6,227 bases of DNA from Marivivens sp. (GTDB lineage: Bacteria; Pseudomonadota; Alphaproteobacteria; Rhodobacterales; Rhodobacteraceae), in the NCBI GenBank assembly GCA_024642185.1, contig JAHEBR010000126.1, positions 1 to 6,227 of the forward strand. Reading direction: 5' to 3'. The notes under the pieces were generated by a model. It saw nothing but the letters and a program-made list of their open reading frames with translations. It was not told the origin of the DNA and made no database searches. Shown here one piece after another: positions 5,280 to 6,227 of this stretch. Within the stretch, counting starts at the first letter, position 1; every line of letters starts with the position of its first letter. Both the position numbers and the translations under genes were made by a program.

Positions 5280-5286
5280 ACACGAC

Positions 5287-6227
5287 ATGGCCGAGATCGA
5301 ACGCGAAGCAATGGATTACGACGTTGTCATCGTTGGCGCTGGCCCTGCTGGCCTTTCAGCCGCGATCCGGCTCAAGCAGCTTGATGCCGATCTCAATGTC
5401 GTCGTCCTTGAAAAGGGCTCCGAGGTTGGTGCGCATATCCTGTCTGGCGCGGTTCTCGATACGTCGGGCCTCGACCGGCTGATGCCGGACTGGAAAGCCA
5501 AGGGCGCGCCGATCAAGACCGAGGTGAAGGAAGACAATTTCTACATGCTCGGCGCCGAGGGCTCGATCCGCGTCCCGAATTTCGCGATGCCGCCCCTGAT
5601 GAACAACCACGGCAAATACATCGTCTCGATGGCGAATGTCACCCGCTGGATGGCCGAACAGGCCGAGGCGATGGGTGTCGAGATCTTCCCGGGCATGGCC
5701 TGTTCCGAGCTGGTCTATGGCGAGAACGGCGAAGTGGTCGGCGTGGTCGCGGGCGAGTTCGGCAAAGAGGCCGATGGCAGCATGGGCCCGAACTATGAGC
5801 CCGGCATGGAGCTGCGTGGCAAGTATGTTTTCCTGTCCGAAGGCGTGCGCGGCAGCCTCTCGAAAGAGGTGATGGCGAAATACAATCTCTCCAAGGGCCA
5901 GTGTTCGCAGAAGTTCGGCCTTGGCATGAAAGAGATCTGGGAAATCGACCCCGCCAAGCACCGCGAGGGCACCGTGACCCATACAATGGGCTGGCCCCTC
6001 GGCTCGAACGCCGGCGGCGGGTCGTTCATCTATCACATTGAAAACAATCAGGTCTACGTCGGCTTCGTCGTCCACCTGAACTATGCCAACCCCTATCTCT
6101 TCCCCTATATGGAGTTCCAGCGGTTCAAGCATCACCCGATGGTGGCCGAGCTTCTGAAGGGCGGCAAACGCGTGGCCTATGGCGCCCGTGCGATCAGCGA
6201 GGGCGGCTGGCAGTCGATCCCGCAGAC
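5287..6227 (+). CDS. Electron transfer flavoprotein-ubiquinone oxidoreductase (ETF-QO), N-terminal part (3' end outside window)
   Basis: The frame is open from ATG 5287 to the right edge, giving 313 residues of a protein usually near 550. The FAD Rossmann motif YDVVIVGAGPAGLSAAIRL (11-29) has G17-x-G19-x-x-G22, and E42 in VVVLEKG caps strand 2 to bind the adenosine ribose. EVGAHILSGAV (46-55), LSEGVRGSL (183-191, the second flavin-contact segment), KFGLGMKEIWEI (209-220) and YGARAISEGGW (298-308) are characteristic of ETF-QO and the related FixC. The enzyme takes electrons from reduced electron transfer flavoprotein, fed by acyl-CoA and amine dehydrogenases, and passes them through FAD and a 4Fe-4S cluster to ubiquinone at the membrane. 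The cluster-binding cysteines are expected in the unseen C-terminal part. AAGGA at 7-nt spacing supports the start. It diverges from greA across 201 bp; no etfA or etfB gene is in the window. Confidence 0.95.
   Translation, partial: MAEIEREAMDYDVVIVGAGPAGLSAAIRLKQLDADLNVVVLEKGSEVGAHILSGAVLDTSGLDRLMPDWKAKGAPIKTEVKEDNFYMLGAEGSIRVPNFAMPPLMNNHGKYIVSMANVTRWMAEQAEAMGVEIFPGMACSELVYGENGEVVGVVAGEFGKEADGSMGPNYEPGMELRGKYVFLSEGVRGSLSKEVMAKYNLSKGQCSQKFGLGMKEIWEIDPAKHREGTVTHTMGWPLGSNAGGGSFIYHIENNQVYVGFVVHLNYANPYLFPYMEFQRFKHHPMVAELLKGGKRVAYGARAISEGGWQSIPQ

Noticed and set aside
5356..6135. Long minus-strand open frame of 259 codons opposite the ETF-QO gene
   Set aside because: It lies wholly antisense to a clearly recognised enzyme. 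Its translation is a His/Asp/Arg-rich mix without domain features, as expected from a GC-rich codon-biased gene read backwards.

Overview
The window is a GC-rich stretch of ordinary, densely packed chromosome. It most likely comes from an alphaproteobacterium of the Rhodobacteraceae (Roseobacter/Rhodobacter/Paracoccus type). The main evidence is a tiny aa3-type cytochrome c oxidase subunit IV that closely resembles the Paracoccus protein, an alphaproteobacterial-style DUF6173-like protein, a GreA beside an electron-transfer flavoprotein:ubiquinone oxidoreductase (ETF-QO), and coding frames that fit that group. The assignment rests on remembered protein families, not on a search.

Layout. Positions 1-1873 hold a rightward run of four genes: the 3' part of an MBL-fold hydrolase, a DUF6173-like cytosolic protein, the 44-residue oxidase subunit IV (1104-1238), and a putative lipoprotein with a possible Cys/His hydrolase core (1253-1873). 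A leftward azlC-azlD pair (2899 down to 1857), encoding a branched-chain amino acid exporter, converges on the lipoprotein gene and overlaps its 3' end by 17 bp. A GNAT acetyltransferase (2999-3580) diverges from azlC across about 100 bp. It then runs into the end of a leftward pair, greA (5085-4615) followed by a two-helix membrane protein of unknown function (4585-3584), leaving only 3 bp between stop codons. A 201-bp divergent intergenic region separates greA from the ETF-QO gene, which runs off the right edge. That region holds several short inverted repeats and is the only notable noncoding DNA here.

Function. Two genes feed the respiratory chain: ETF-QO passes electrons from flavoprotein dehydrogenases to ubiquinone, and subunit IV belongs to the terminal aa3 oxidase. 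They lie 4 kb apart in different transcription units. The remainder is housekeeping (transcript-cleavage factor GreA, amino acid export, acetylation) plus three proteins of unknown function. I see no mobile element, tRNA, rRNA, CRISPR array, phage gene or defence cassette, and no clear novel multi-gene system. The points most worth following up are the putative Cys/His lipoprotein, the greA-linked membrane protein, and the repeat-rich greA/ETF-QO intergenic region.
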